64,000 bases of DNA. Source: Thunnus maccoyii. Its lineage: Eukaryota > Chordata > Actinopteri > Scombriformes > Scombridae. The DNA is taken from assembly GCF_910596095.1 (NCBI RefSeq), contig NC_056550.1:1612001-1676000 (forward strand). The letters are read 5' to 3'. Under the pieces are notes generated by a model. It was not told the origin of the DNA. It saw nothing but the letters and a program-made list of their open reading frames with translations, and did not search any database. Both the position numbers and the translations under genes were made by a program. Position 1 is the first letter of the stretch. Each line of letters opens with the position of its first letter. This document shows positions 35,101 to 41,704 of this stretch, piece by piece.

Positions 35101-36369
35101 TTGCTTTACAAATGTTCAAGAGGATCACTCTAAGTAAGCTGTAATTAAATCTAACAAAATTAGTCATTAAAAGTTATCAGTTTGATTATTTAATGTGTGA
35201 TTTTGCATACATCTCACATATCATATATATATATCAATTTCATATATTATCTGTATTGATAATATATGCATATAATATATACATATATTGATAATGATGT
35301 TCCTGCTATGCCTGTGTGTGTATATATGTGGATTCATTGTAGAGTTATTCTCAATACTCATTTATGCAATTCCATGGAAGCACTTACCAATACAAGACAT
35401 CAATCTACAGTATACTGAACTAATTATTAATACTAACCCAGACTCACTTTGGATTCATTGAGAGTTTTTTAGTTGAATAAATGATCATTTCAATTATATT
35501 CAAATTGCCCATTAGAGCGTGTGGTAATATCATCCTACATGTAGCAAATAAGCACTCTGTTGAGGTCTGAAACTATTCACCAGCATATGTAGCCACTCAA
35601 TTTCAAGAAGTACCATAATCGACGTGTCCGCCTGTGGGTTAGAGCTCCTGTCTGGGCTGTTCCTCCAGTTCCTGTTTCTATAATAACATGCAGCAGTGTG
35701 TTTTCACTAGGACATCTACTAGTGAAAGTAGAAAGGAAAGTCCAATAGGCTGCAGGCTTGTGTCTGCAAACATTATTGATGTAACCGTCCTATACACGGC
35801 ATTATAAAACATGAATATTCCGATATTGTATTATGGGTTCTGGTAGATCCACTCACGACTTCTGAAACACGGACTGTCAACCTGTGCCGTTGTACAGGCT
35901 TATGTTTTTTTTTTTTTAAAAACTTCTACCTATTCAGAAATGATATGAAACAAACAGTAAGTTTTTCTCATTTGAGTGAGGACAGTCAGATACAATGAGA
36001 GAAACTTGGACTGATTCAGCCAGTCTGGATCCCTCACACATATCTTCATACCAGCACTGACAGCCTGAGGCATCCCGCTCTCACAAGCTTTAACTGCACA
36101 GCACCAACACCAGCATCATATCCCCCGCTAATGACCAAATTAAAGTTTCACCTATTTTTATTTCCCCCTGTATTCACCCAACTGAGCAAAATATATCCAA
36201 CGATCTCACCACTATTCACACATCCACCACCATTCAAACAGGTCAATGTTCTACACAGATTTGCTGTCTACAGATTCATCGTTAAGCACACATCGCCTAC
36301 CTGATCCTTCTCTTTCTTACTATCAGATTTTCCACCTCCTCCGTCCCTCTCTTTCTCCAGATTCTTCAT
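904..36369 (-). CDS. trpm4: TRPM4-type Ca2+-activated cation channel (3' end outside window)
   Basis: Joined coding exons, 5' to 3' on the minus strand: 36369-36301, 27794-27733, 27372-27195, 22399-22219, 21491-21322, 17475-17298, 16400-16336, 14661-14422, 14057-13955, 12463-12345, 10218-9916, 8437-8336, 8107-7979, 7726-7597, 7277-7132, 6688-6576, 5850-5743, 5644-5598, 4306-4074, 3352-3237, 3008-2876, 2588-2414, 1421-1256, 1085-904. All introns are GT-AG and phases join without a break (3448 nt, 1149 codons plus one base). The product matches vertebrate TRPM4: N-terminal melastatin homology regions, six transmembrane segments, the FGQIP filter and a TRP helix. The family forms tetrameric plasma-membrane channels that pass Na+ and K+, but not Ca2+, when cytosolic Ca2+ rises. 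TRPM5 is the main alternative. The SWIPK, CTTF and LCQCG N-terminus, CEELRQ in S2 and linkage to prmt1 and ap2a1 favour TRPM4. The last exons, normally a coiled coil, are beyond position 1. Confidence 0.92.
1256..1421 (-). CDS. trpm4: trpm4 exon 23 (residues 1034-1088, turret and S6)
   Basis: Encodes [16 protein letters not shown], with an N-glycosylation sequon (NAT) and two cysteines that in human TRPM4 are thought to form a pore-loop disulfide. S6 follows ([26 protein letters not shown]). Acceptor TTGTAG, donor CAG/GTACAC. Confidence 0.96.
1422..2413. other. trpm4 intron 22
   Basis: AT-rich intron, 992 nt. I see no exon, repeat or conserved element in it. Confidence 0.6.
2414..2588 (-). 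CDS. trpm4: trpm4 exon 22 (residues 976-1033, S5 and pore)
   Basis: Encodes S5 ([20 protein letters not shown]), an outer loop, pore helix [12 protein letters not shown] and the filter FGQIP followed by INEMD. The acidic residues just after the filter match the monovalent-selective pore of TRPM4 and TRPM5. Acceptor CCTCAG, donor GGATG/GTGAGT. Confidence 0.97.
2876..3008 (-). CDS. trpm4: trpm4 exon 21 (residues 931-975, S4 and S4-S5 linker)
   Basis: Encodes [20 protein letters not shown] (S4) and [14 protein letters not shown] (S4-S5 linker). Close to both TRPM4 and TRPM5. As expected for the subfamily, S4 lacks the regular arginine ladder of a classical voltage sensor. Acceptor TTCTAG, donor ATG/GTGAGT. 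Confidence 0.96.
3237..3352 (-). CDS. trpm4: trpm4 exon 20 (residues 893-930, S3)
   Basis: Encodes the S2-S3 loop ([19 protein letters not shown]) and S3 ([18 protein letters not shown]). N and D of WNKCD correspond to the other two Ca2+ ligands of human TRPM4 (N865 and D868). Acceptor TGACAG, donor CAG/GTGACT. Confidence 0.96.
3353..4073. other. trpm4 intron 19
   Basis: Intron of 721 nt. Nothing recognised. Confidence 0.6.
4074..4306 (-). CDS. trpm4: trpm4 exon 19 (residues 815-892, S1 and S2)
   Basis: Encodes S1 ([20 protein letters not shown] and onward through VLLVDF), a proline-rich S1-S2 loop (KPPPPDG) and S2 ([16 protein letters not shown]). The E and Q of EELRQ, codons 4085-4083 and 4076-4074, correspond to two of the four Ca2+ ligands described for human TRPM4 (E828 and Q831). 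Acceptor CTCAG, donor CAG/GTTGGT. Confidence 0.96.
4307..5597. other. trpm4 intron 18
   Basis: Holds an AG-rich run near 4414-4440 and a 70-bp stretch (about 4535-4605) that resembles 15893-15963 in intron 7. The remainder looks like degraded repeat without a recognisable coding domain. Confidence 0.5.
4535..4605 (+). repeat. old interspersed repeat fragment, copy 1
   Basis: The stretch from the TTTTGGTTT block to GTTCAGTGCA aligns by eye at roughly three bases in four with 15893-15963, in the same orientation, and both end in the same CAGTGCA. The family was not identified. Confidence 0.45.
5598..5644 (-). CDS. trpm4: trpm4 exon 18 (47-nt small exon, residues 799-814)
   Basis: A short exon encoding [16 protein letters not shown], very acidic at first and then basic. 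It is separated from exon 17 by an intron of only 98 nt. Acceptor TTGCAG, donor AAAG/GTGGGT. It could be alternatively spliced, but skipping 47 nt would break the frame. Confidence 0.82.
5743..5850 (-). CDS. trpm4: trpm4 exon 17 (residues 763-798, acidic linker)
   Basis: Encodes an acidic cytosolic linker: [29 protein letters not shown]. It corresponds to the variable linker before S1 in human TRPM4, so identity is carried by phase and position rather than sequence. Acceptor CTACAG. Donor AAAA/GTAAAT is weak, but using it keeps the downstream frame open. Confidence 0.8.
5851..6575. other. trpm4 intron 16 with a LINE-tail-like end
   Basis: Mostly unique AT-rich sequence. Around 6235-6300 the text TTGTAAAGCCCTCTGAGGC followed by CTGTATAAATAAAATT resembles the 3' tail common to teleost L2-like LINEs, suggesting a short 5'-truncated plus-strand copy. 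Confidence 0.4.
6576..6688 (-). CDS. trpm4: trpm4 exon 16 (residues 726-762, pre-S1)
   Basis: Encodes [12 protein letters not shown] and [20 protein letters not shown] then F, matching LLTQ.WWGDM...VLAFFCPPLIYT.LI.F. This hydrophobic stretch is the pre-S1 helix region, not a channel segment proper. Acceptor TGTAG, donor CAG/GTCAGT. Confidence 0.94.
6689..7131. other. trpm4 intron 15
   Basis: AT-rich intron of 443 nt. Nothing recognised. Confidence 0.55.
7132..7277 (-). CDS. trpm4: trpm4 exon 15 (residues 677-725)
   Basis: Encodes [35 protein letters not shown] and SHDGVQ, matching DLFGECY.SSE, LWGDATCLQLA and AFFAQDGVQ. The FGECY form is closer to TRPM4 than to the FSECY of TRPM5. Acceptor CTCAG, donor CAG/GTAGAG. 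Confidence 0.95.
7278..7596. other. trpm4 intron 14
   Basis: Intron of 319 nt. Nothing recognised. Confidence 0.55.
7597..7726 (-). CDS. trpm4: trpm4 exon 14 (residues 634-676)
   Basis: Encodes [20 protein letters not shown], then a glutamate-rich helix containing NETENKL and [11 protein letters not shown]. It corresponds to the V..AL.AC..L..M..LE segment. Acceptor TGACAG, donor CACG/GTGAGT. Confidence 0.93.
7979..8107 (-). CDS. trpm4: trpm4 exon 13 (residues 591-633)
   Basis: Encodes a basic lead-in and then [20 protein letters not shown] and FWEM, matching PW.DL.LWA.LLNR..MA.YFWEMG of TRPM4 and TRPM5. Acceptor CTTCAG, donor ATG/GTGAGA. Confidence 0.94.
8336..8437 (-). CDS. trpm4: trpm4 exon 12 (residues 557-590)
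   Basis: Encodes [18 protein letters not shown] and a short tail, [14 protein letters not shown]. It corresponds to the V.R.L..LL...C..FY region before the melastatin linker. Acceptor CTGCAG, donor AAG/GTCAGT. Confidence 0.88.
8438..9915. other. trpm4 intron 11
   Basis: Intron of 1478 nt without recognisable coding remnants or repeat ends. Confidence 0.5.
9916..10218 (-). CDS. trpm4: trpm4 exon 11 (residues 456-556)
   Basis: The longest coding exon seen, 303 nt and phase 0 at both ends. Encodes [30 protein letters not shown] and an [10 protein letters not shown] linker, ending LSLYE. This is the DAL.ND.PEFVRL ankyrin-like region of the TRPM N-terminus. Acceptor TTTCAG, donor GAG/GTGAGG. Confidence 0.94.
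10219..12344. other. trpm4 intron 10
   Basis: Apart from the Penelope-like remnant at 11290-11800, whose upstream part probably reaches about 12060, nothing was recognised. The 10219-11100 part looks unique. Confidence 0.5.
11290..11800 (-). mobile_element. Penelope-like element reverse-transcriptase remnant
   Basis: Read on the minus strand across several frames, the stretch shows landmarks of Penelope-like RTs in the right order. They are [12 protein letters not shown] (about 11765-11720), SLYTN, the [13 protein letters not shown] and NGK.YLQ block (about 11540-11460), and a catalytic YLDDI (about 11360-11340). Frameshifts and stops separate the pieces, so it is dead. No endonuclease domain was recognised. 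The longest open piece, 121 codons at 11192-11557, is part of this remnant. It lies inside trpm4 intron 10 in the same orientation as the gene. Another RT class is possible, but the GRPIVSDC motif favours Penelope or Neptune types. Confidence 0.7.
12345..12463 (-). CDS. trpm4: trpm4 exon 10 (residues 416-455)
   Basis: Encodes [19 protein letters not shown] and NGDIQWK, one of the most conserved TRPM stretches ([16 protein letters not shown]). The acceptor ATTAAG is preceded by a TG-repeat rather than a pyrimidine tract. Donor AAG/GTCAGA. Confidence 0.93.
12471..12500. repeat. CA/TG microsatellite next to an acceptor
   Basis: An imperfect CA array on the plus strand, read as UG repeats in the trpm4 pre-mRNA. 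It ends 6 nt before the acceptor AG at 12465-12464 of exon 10 and occupies the position of the polypyrimidine tract. Confidence 0.9.
13090..13950 (+). mobile_element. L2-like LINE remnant (RT to 3' tail)
   Basis: Plus-strand frames give [31 protein letters not shown], a D-D-x-QLY block (GDDIQLYI), [13 protein letters not shown] and a 3' portion [14 protein letters not shown] tail GTGCTGTATAAATAAATG follows. These are ordered landmarks of an L2-type RT, broken by stops and small deletions. It is antisense to trpm4 and its tail overlaps the first bases of the intron after exon 9. Confidence 0.75.
13955..14057 (-). CDS. trpm4: trpm4 exon 9 (residues 382-415)
   Basis: Encodes [15 protein letters not shown] and [13 protein letters not shown], matching the family pattern KELLTVY...SEEFETIVLKALVKA. 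The donor GTAAGT and the first intron bases lie in the tail of an L2-like LINE remnant. Confidence 0.93.
14058..14421. other. trpm4 intron 8
   Basis: Intron of 364 nt. Nothing recognised. Confidence 0.55.
14422..14661 (-). CDS. trpm4: trpm4 exon 8 (residues 302-381)
   Basis: Encodes [19 protein letters not shown], then [11 protein letters not shown], a Ser/Pro linker and [13 protein letters not shown]. It aligns with PWL.LAGSG..AD and the helical segment that follows in TRPM4 and TRPM5. Acceptor TTTAG, donor CAGT/GTGAGT. Confidence 0.92.
15893..15963 (+). repeat. old interspersed repeat fragment, copy 2
   Basis: Partner of 4535-4605. Shared blocks include TTTCTGT.TGCATGT and GAA.TGA.ACC, then CAGTGCA. 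Both copies sit in trpm4 introns, so a duplication inside the gene is possible, but a dispersed repeat is more likely. Confidence 0.45.
16097..16135. repeat. interstitial telomere-like CCCTAA repeats
   Basis: About six units of CCCTAA, two of them CCCCTAA, directly followed by AAGGGTTAG in inverted sense. This is the vertebrate telomere unit, embedded in an intron. Confidence 0.85.
16247..16307. repeat. GT microsatellite (CA in the trpm4 transcript)
   Basis: About 30 uninterrupted GT units. In the trpm4 pre-mRNA this is a CA array starting 28 nt downstream of the exon 7 donor. Confidence 0.95.
16336..16400 (-). CDS. trpm4: trpm4 exon 7 (residues 280-301)
   Basis: A 65-nt exon encoding [20 protein letters not shown] then LE, a conserved IPVL.L strand of the nucleoside-binding-like TRPM fold. 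A long CA array (minus strand) begins 28 nt after the donor GAG/GTGAGG. Confidence 0.92.
16401..17297. other. trpm4 intron 6
   Basis: Intron of 897 nt. Nothing recognised. Confidence 0.5.
17298..17475 (-). CDS. trpm4: trpm4 exon 6 (residues 221-279)
   Basis: Encodes [10 protein letters not shown], a cysteine-rich stretch (SCCLDKNC), then [10 protein letters not shown] and [15 protein letters not shown] and FLVDDG are TRPM4 signatures. Acceptor TTTGTAG, donor GG/GTGAGA. Confidence 0.94.
18077..18162. repeat. imperfect inverted repeat, about 86 bp
   Basis: The left arm begins GATACAAGGAG and continues to CACACTGAAT; the right arm mirrors it, ending CTCCTTGTATC. The middle carries AGAGCTCTCT and GGAGCTC. 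Arms are about 27-30 nt with a 3-nt indel and two or three mismatches. It may be a small foldback element. Confidence 0.7.
20486..21295 (-). mobile_element. L2-like LINE remnant, RT domain
   Basis: Minus-strand frames show YLKDRD, the [19 protein letters not shown] block in degraded form, [29 protein letters not shown] and [15 protein letters not shown]. Towards 20490 come the [15 protein letters not shown], QLIQ..A and [18 protein letters not shown] parts in broken frames. This is the order of an L2-type RT and its C-terminal region. It is 5' truncated and inactive, in the same orientation as trpm4. Confidence 0.8.
21322..21491 (-). CDS. trpm4: trpm4 exon 5 (residues 164-220)
   Basis: Encodes [34 protein letters not shown] and HNRQRLVN, matching the TRPM motif WILTGG...G...VRDH...VA.G.APWG. 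Acceptor CCCAG, donor CACAG/GTACTT, ends in phase 0. Confidence 0.95.
21492..22218. other. trpm4 intron 4
   Basis: Intron of 727 nt. A direct similarity of about 50 nt is visible between 21610-21665 and 21720-21775 (shared ACCATGAATGCCTGTA), suggesting an old local duplication. Nothing else was recognised. Confidence 0.45.
22219..22399 (-). CDS. trpm4: trpm4 exon 4 (residues 104-163)
   Basis: Encodes [25 protein letters not shown] and [10 protein letters not shown], the hallmark PNLVVS and AAQSTG motifs of the TRPM N-terminal domain. Acceptor CTAG, donor CACAG/GTAAGA. Confidence 0.95.
24400..24927 (-). pseudogene. LINE ORF1, SGNH-esterase-like part
   Basis: A Pro/Ser-rich lead-in is followed by [15 protein letters not shown] and [11 protein letters not shown], recognisable as SGNH blocks I and III. 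In related elements block I reads GDSI.RN; here the serine codon is absent, so the nucleophile is lost. The frame breaks after 24400, and the DGVHPNRLG block appears in the next open segment (24342-23953). Confidence 0.65.
24924..25355 (-). pseudogene. LINE ORF1, N-terminal part
   Basis: Starts at ATG 25355. A charged amphipathic helix of about 40 residues ([26 protein letters not shown]) predicts a coiled coil, the usual oligomerisation part of LINE ORF1 proteins. The frame ends at 24924, and the coding sense continues in another frame from about 24927, so a frameshift has occurred. The longer open stretch to 25370 begins with TTG, not ATG. Confidence 0.65.
26549..26623. repeat. GT microsatellite
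   Basis: About 37 GT units with one AT interruption near 26578, inside the 3' part of the older LINE. Confidence 0.95.
27109..27177. repeat. TG microsatellite beside the exon 3 donor
   Basis: About 34 uninterrupted TG units, read as CA in trpm4 pre-mRNA. The array begins 17 nt downstream of the exon 3 donor (GT at 27194-27193). Confidence 0.95.
27195..27372 (-). CDS. trpm4: trpm4 exon 3 (residues 44-103, start of MHR1)
   Basis: Encodes the LCQCGG segment, [21 protein letters not shown] and AGAGRRHSH, matching TRPM4 LCQCG, FGAAVV and PTDAYGELDF. Donor CAT/GTGAGT. A 69-nt CA array (minus strand) begins 17 nt inside the following intron. Confidence 0.93.
27373..27732. other. trpm4 intron 2
   Basis: Intron of 360 nt. 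A CA-rich run lies just upstream of the exon 3 acceptor. Nothing else was recognised. Confidence 0.55.
27733..27794 (-). CDS. trpm4: trpm4 exon 2 (residues 24-43)
   Basis: Encodes [15 protein letters not shown] followed by VEDSL, closely matching the conserved TRPM4 N-terminus (SWIPK, CTTF). Acceptor CCCACAG, donor AG/GTAATC, ends in phase 2. It follows an 8.5-kb first intron. Confidence 0.9.
29270..31085 (+). mobile_element. Ty3/Gypsy LTR-retrotransposon remnant (gag end to RNase H)
   Basis: Plus-strand frames show, in order: a cysteine cluster like a degraded gag zinc knuckle (CGLCAQEY, about 29360); an aspartic protease motif DTGA at 29776-29787; RT pieces ([14 protein letters not shown] about 30270, [21 protein letters not shown] about 30390); an RNase H segment with [20 protein letters not shown] and VESDHKA (30730-30935); and ADTLSRQP at about 31060. 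Stops and frameshifts are frequent. No integrase or LTR pair was recognised. It lies antisense in trpm4 intron 1 and is clearly inactive. Confidence 0.8.
32097..32128. repeat. TG microsatellite
   Basis: About 15 TG units in trpm4 intron 1. Confidence 0.9.
32890..32999. repeat. perfect 41-bp inverted repeat with 28-nt spacer
   Basis: The arms 32890-32930 and 32959-32999 are exact reverse complements over 41 of 41 bases. The spacer itself contains a 6-bp stem (CATCTG at 32934-32939 against CAGATG at 32945-32950). Each arm contains AATAAA on one strand, so both strands of the locus carry it. The spacing and lack of mismatches point to recent origin. Confidence 0.95.
36301..36369 (-). CDS. trpm4: trpm4 exon 1 (start, residues 1-23)
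   Basis: ATG at 36369-36367 opens a lysine- and glycine-rich leader ending KKEKDQ, then donor GTAGGC. The phase-0 junction after EKDQ matches my memory of human TRPM4, where EKEQ precedes SWIPK. The frame stays open upstream to a second ATG at 36555, so the start is not certain. The chosen ATG has A at -3 and fits the usual N-terminal length better. Confidence 0.75.
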
Positions 36370-36738
36370 CCTGCGCTGCAGCCGTGTAGTCTGATCACAA
36401 AGCTCCGGCACAGCTGTGCATCCTGCAGCCCCGCCCCCAGCCTGCTGTAGTCCGTCAGGCTCTCCCACCTGACAGGAGGTCTCTGCCCCACATGCAGGTA
36501 TCAACAGTGGTGATTCCACAAATAGTTTTATAGTTGTAATGTTGACATGACTCATTAATATTACCCTGTGAATGAATTACTGAACAGCCTATCTGCACAC
36601 AAGCCCTAGGGCTCAATGAGTCAGGGACTCTTTAGCCAGAGCCTGTGTTTGAAGTGACTGTTATGATCGTCTTTCTTTCTGAAAAGCAGCCAGGGGTGGA
36701 AAGTAATTAAGTACAATTCAAGTACTCGAGTATTCTAT

Positions 36739-37211
36739 TTAAAGATCCCCTCCAGACATATTTTAAATAAAATACTTTGCTTGGAATAATAATGTGTCTG
36801 ATTTGTTTTTTCCACAAGAAAGTTCAAGTAACTTTTCTTTAAAACTCTGAATATGTACATATTTTAAATTTCTAAAGCTTTTCAGCTGGACACCAGATGT
36901 CTCCTACTTCACTGTAAAGTTCATTCTCAGTGTTTGTGCGCTGGAGGCTTCAAGTTTCCACATCACACTTGTGTAAGTTGCATACTGTACTATGATGGGT
37001 TCCAAACTAATTGTGATGTCACAAAATCATGCTTGTAAGTACACGCTTTAAACTGAGATTTTCTGTGAGCACAGAGAAACTTTCCACTTTCAACAGATGT
37101 ATGTGAAAAACTGCTTCTAGTGTCAAACTCTGCACATACGTCATACTGCACAGTAAAGCTCAAACATCCATGAATGAACAATGAGCAAAACACATTTTTG
37201 ATTGAAGAGTG
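36739..37211 (+). mobile_element. MITE-like family A, copy 1
   Basis: Begins TTAAAGATCCCCTCC and runs through shared blocks with 55438-55961 (same orientation) and 53757-54341 (opposite). Shared blocks include TTCTCAGTGTTTGTG, TGTGATGTCA, AGCACAGAGAAACTT, CAAACTCTGCACATACGTCAT and AAGCTCAAACATCCA. It lies just upstream of the trpm4 first exon. The right end is worn. Confidence 0.8.
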
Positions 37212-37336
37212 ACAAATGCAGCTTTTTGGAGCTTGTACTTTACTTGAGTGTTTCCATTTTATGATATCTTACACTATACTATATCTATACATTTCACAGG
37301 GAAACATTGTACTTTTACATGTTTCACTGTTCATTT

Positions 37337-37391
37337 AGGACCTGACTGTTGTTTTAAGACAGAGTTAAAAAATTGTGAACCTGTCCTTTGA
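37337..37391 (-). repeat. repeat family B fragment
   Basis: A 55-bp segment (ACCTGACTGTTGTTTTAAGACAG through GAACCTGTCCTTT) that matches the reverse complement of 42345-42400. Strand is given relative to the longer copy, taken as plus. Confidence 0.6.
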
Positions 37392-40300
37392 CTCACTAAT
37401 ACAGTTCCAAGAGACAGGCCCCTGGGTGTCTGACTTGAATGCAGCTGCAAAGTGTTAGAGGCTCTTCTGGATCTGCTCTGTCTTGTTTCCAGTTTTTTTT
37501 TTAATTTTAGGGTTAACCCTGGATTACAAAACAAGCCAAACCTGCAAGGAGCTGGTTTTGTTCAGGATTACGGCTCAAAACACTCAAAAGAACCACCTCC
37601 TGACCAATCTGTGAGGAAAACGTTGAGTTGCTATTCTACAGGATATCACTGTGGATAAAATCCTGCATTCACATTACAGTGACAAGTACAACAAAGCACA
37701 GAGTGATGTCACTACAAACCAGTAGAAAGACTTTGCTTTGCATGTAGAACAGTTATACTGTAAATACAGGAAATGTTTACAGTCCAAGCAGTGTCCCACT
37801 CTGGTTGTAAAAGATGACCTATATATCAGCTGGACATTCCAGGCTACTTATCATGTTGGTATGCAGTTTTGTGAGACCAGTTATCCAAAATCAACAATGT
37901 TGAGTTTAGTGCAACCAGATACAGAAGCTGAGTTAGTTGAATATACTTCATGAAACAGGTCCCTGCACAGAGAAGATTAAAGTGGACAGTCTGGGCTGAA
38001 AGCATGATGGGTCCTCCCCTGAGGACGCTGAAGTCATTTCCTTAACACTAGGAAGTCACAAATAAAACACATTCTTCCTTCTGTGCAACTCTGTATCTCA
38101 CAGATTTACTCCAATTATGCAACACATGAATCAAGGAAATGCACACTAACACATTATCACACCTTCGATGTTGGTTTGGTGTTGGTAATGACACAAGATG
38201 AGTCACTACCAAGACTTCTAATATTTGAATGATGGAAACAAAAAAACACACATTGGATGCTGTGAGTGGTTTTGGTCTGACAGAACAGCTCAAACTGTCA
38301 CACCTTCCCTCCAACTGGCACAAGTGACTCTGAGTGGATTTTTGGACTTTTGGGATTCACAGTAAGACTTGGAAGACATTTGGGAGTTGGAGACTTCAAG
38401 CCTTGGATTTGTAGTTAATTTACTTGACTACAATATTAGTGTGGTATAATAGAGTGCATTCAGTTCCACACAAACCTTCAGTCATTAAAGTCAATACAGA
38501 ATTATTGTTTTAATCTTGATATGAACTGTGAATATGTATTTGAAAGGAACATTGTGGTCTAGCTCAGTATTATTTTCTGTGTGGGAAGTAACAGTCATTA
38601 ATGTTTACAATTTTAACCCCTATATCCCTTCCATCCCAATGAAAAGTTCACTGAGCCTATTCTGTATATATGTTTGTCCTCTCTCTACGCTGTTTATGTG
38701 TGTGTGTGTGTGTGTTAGCCTGTCAGTGGCCTTGAAGGCAACAATGGGAGATTAAAAAGACAGTACAGGAAGCAGTCGTTGGATAACTCAGGAAACCTGC
38801 TTCCTGCTATTTCTGTTTGCAGTAAGCCAGAGGGCTGTGACTATCCTGGAGACGGAGACAATTCCATGCTGTATGATGCCATCTGGGAACTAAACAAGTA
38901 ATGGGCCGCTAGTGTTTTCAGTCCCACCTGTTGAAAATCTTTGAGACTGACAAGCTTTTTTGCTCTGTGGAGACATCAAGTTCAAATGTATTTGTCATTC
39001 CATCTATATAAATAAAGCTAAAATTAAAGAAGACAATATCTAAGGTGTATGGGTGCATCAAAAACCTGAGTGCAAAAAAGATCTGAGTTTGTTCAAAGCA
39101 GGAAAAGCATGGTTGTAATTAATAACTTTGATGCTGGTTGAATCCCACTTTTTCTAAATTTATGACCCAGGTATAGTGCATAATGGTTCACCAGTATGGC
39201 TTCCTTGGACACTTGAATAGAAATGAGTCATTGTTAATGTTCTCAGTTGCAACTGTGCTTTTCACTACTATGACAAATCAAAGTGTCTGCTGTGAAGAAG
39301 GTCTATGGGTAATCATAGCTGTGTTGCCACACACATTCATCACATCAGACAGGTCACTTACACCACACAAACAGTGGTGTTTGCAGGGATATTATGCTAT
39401 TCTTGCCAGCTGGTTTGGAACCCTAGTGGTCCAGTTAAAAGCTTGAATTCTTGGGTTTGGTAATAGTGTGGCTCTTTCAGCTTAGGCCAGGGTCAGACCT
39501 CTTGGCCTGCTTGGTGGTGTCCAGGTTCTGTTTTCAGTTTATGGTACTGTTGTAAATTCAAATGTTCAATACTTGAAAATTTTACACAACATTGGAACTT
39601 GAACTTAATTAATATATCAGTTCATTTACAGATTTCAAGTAAGGTAAGTTTGGATGCTGGAAGGAAAACCACAACAAGTTATTGCATATTGAATGTAAAC
39701 CACACTATTCACCACCCTTACATCTCAATATGAAATGAGAAAACAATCAGGCCTCTTATGGGAAATAAAGTGGGCCAGACCTTCATTTGTGTATTCAAGG
39801 TAAAATAACACATGTTTTATTTGAATATTCAAAATAAATTAAAACTATTCACACTTAAATCTACAATTGTCAACCTCATGGTGGTGGTAGAGGTAAAGTC
39901 AAAGGATCAACAAAATCAGCAGACCTTACATGCAGATGAGTATTGACTATTTGTCTATAAGTAAGAATCTGTGCAAGTCAAAGTGATCCATGAAGACTCC
40001 TGGAGTGAGCCTAAGATAAAATGTGTGTTTCTGCTGCCATCTACTGGTTCAAAGTTTCAATGTGGATCCTACATTAGGAGCTGCGGCCACAGCACACTCA
40101 CACCCAACTATTCATAGTGTGATATCATGATTGCATGTGGTCCAACAGAATCAAAACCCATGAAGATTAGCGCAACATCTCTATTAAAGACAACATCTGC
40201 TATTAAAGCCTTCATATAAAGTTGCTCTTTAAAGATAGTTTTCTTTGTAAATTTTTGGAGTGTGTAAAAGTTTGTTTTACTGACACCTCGATACTAATTG

Positions 40301-41609
40301 AATTAAATTTTCACTTTAATTAATTTTTCATTCATTTCCTTTGTTTGGCAGCATCATCATTGTTTGGTAAATAATGAAGGCTTCAACTGCAACCATGTAG
40401 CTAGGGCCAGAGCTACCATATAGGACACAGATATCATGTTCTCCATCTTGTTCTGGGGAAACTGCAGCAAGTCAACAAGACAACTGCCGCAGATCTCCAC
40501 CCTTACGGGCCCATAGGGACCAAGTTGGGAATTCGTTTGTGGTCATTTGAATAACTGCATATTTGTTAATATGCACACTTGAGCACAATATAAACTGAAA
40601 TAATAAGACCCTTCAGGCCTTCAATGTATTTTTACCTTGTAGAGGGGGTCTTGGCTTGATGATATGGCTTCAACCATCTATCATTTCACTTTGTACTTTG
40701 CTTACATGATGCATATTCCTGAATGCATTTTAATCTAAATATCCCAAACTAACATATACACAGCTATCACTGGGCAGAATATTACTCCAGGAGTAGATTG
40801 AAGCTGCTACATTCTGTAATTACACATGAACTACTTGTGGTGATATGAAGGCTGATTCTAATTTTACAGACAGACAGTTTTAGGCCAAACAAATTAATTA
40901 AAATAAAGGGACTTTGTATTTCTCTATTATAATCATATATCTGCCATTGTGGGAAAAGCTTTGAAATAGAATTTATATCATTGTGTAGGTAGAAGAATTT
41001 ACAGTTGAACACATACAAACACAAACAGGACAAGACTTTTTCCCTCATGTTAATAATGCAGAACTATTACACTATGATTATATGTGATGTCAATCGGACT
41101 TTGAGGGAGGTGGGGTTATGCTGGGGGAACTAGGACACATGACTTCAGTATTTCTAAAATTCTGGCTGTAACCCTGGATTTAAACAGTGTACCACAAACG
41201 TGAACTTTGTATTTAGTGACATTTTTCATACTATGGGTTGAAGAGTTTCACCAAAGTGTATCTGGTTTCCAGTGTTGCCCTCCCAGCTCCAGTGAAACAA
41301 GTAGTTCATAGTTGAGTTTAGATGGTTATTTTCATTTATTGTCACCAGGGGACATAGGTACAATGAAACAGATCACATGCCAGAACTTGTTTAGAACTCT
41401 GTATTTAGTCTAAAGAAGGCTCACAGGAGAGCTATGGACAAAATGAACACAGCAGCTGCCTCCTGCGTGCATAACTTATGGATGATTGTCCTTGCACAAA
41501 TCTCATTTCTGCAAGTACCAGAATGAATATGAAGAGCAATACTGGGACACTCAGCACCCCAAGATAGATGAGCTACCATTCAAAGGTGTTCTGCCCAAAC
41601 CCACCACCC

Positions 41610-41612
<3 letters not shown>

Positions 41613-41650
<38 letters not shown>

Positions 41651-41653
41651 ATG

Positions 41654-41702
<49 letters not shown>
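41613..41702. repeat. AT/GT compound microsatellite
   Basis: About 14 AT units, a short GT block, then about 22 AT units. Confidence 0.95.

Positions 41703-41704
<2 letters not shown>

Larger units (their letters stand above)
27795..36300. other. trpm4 intron 1
   Basis: An 8.5-kb intron. It contains the Gypsy remnant (29270-31085), a TG array (32097-32128) and the perfect inverted repeat (32890-32999). An AT-rich run with several near-palindromes lies at 35220-35295. Stretches 27800-29260 and 33000-35200 show no recognisable exon or element, though part of 28270-29260 could belong to the Gypsy element. Confidence 0.5.

Noticed and set aside
904..36369. Assignment of the channel gene to trpm5
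   Set aside because: Some segments favour TRPM5, but the N-terminal SWIPK/CTTF/LCQCG block, CEELRQ, FGECY and the linkage to prmt1 and ap2a1 favour trpm4.
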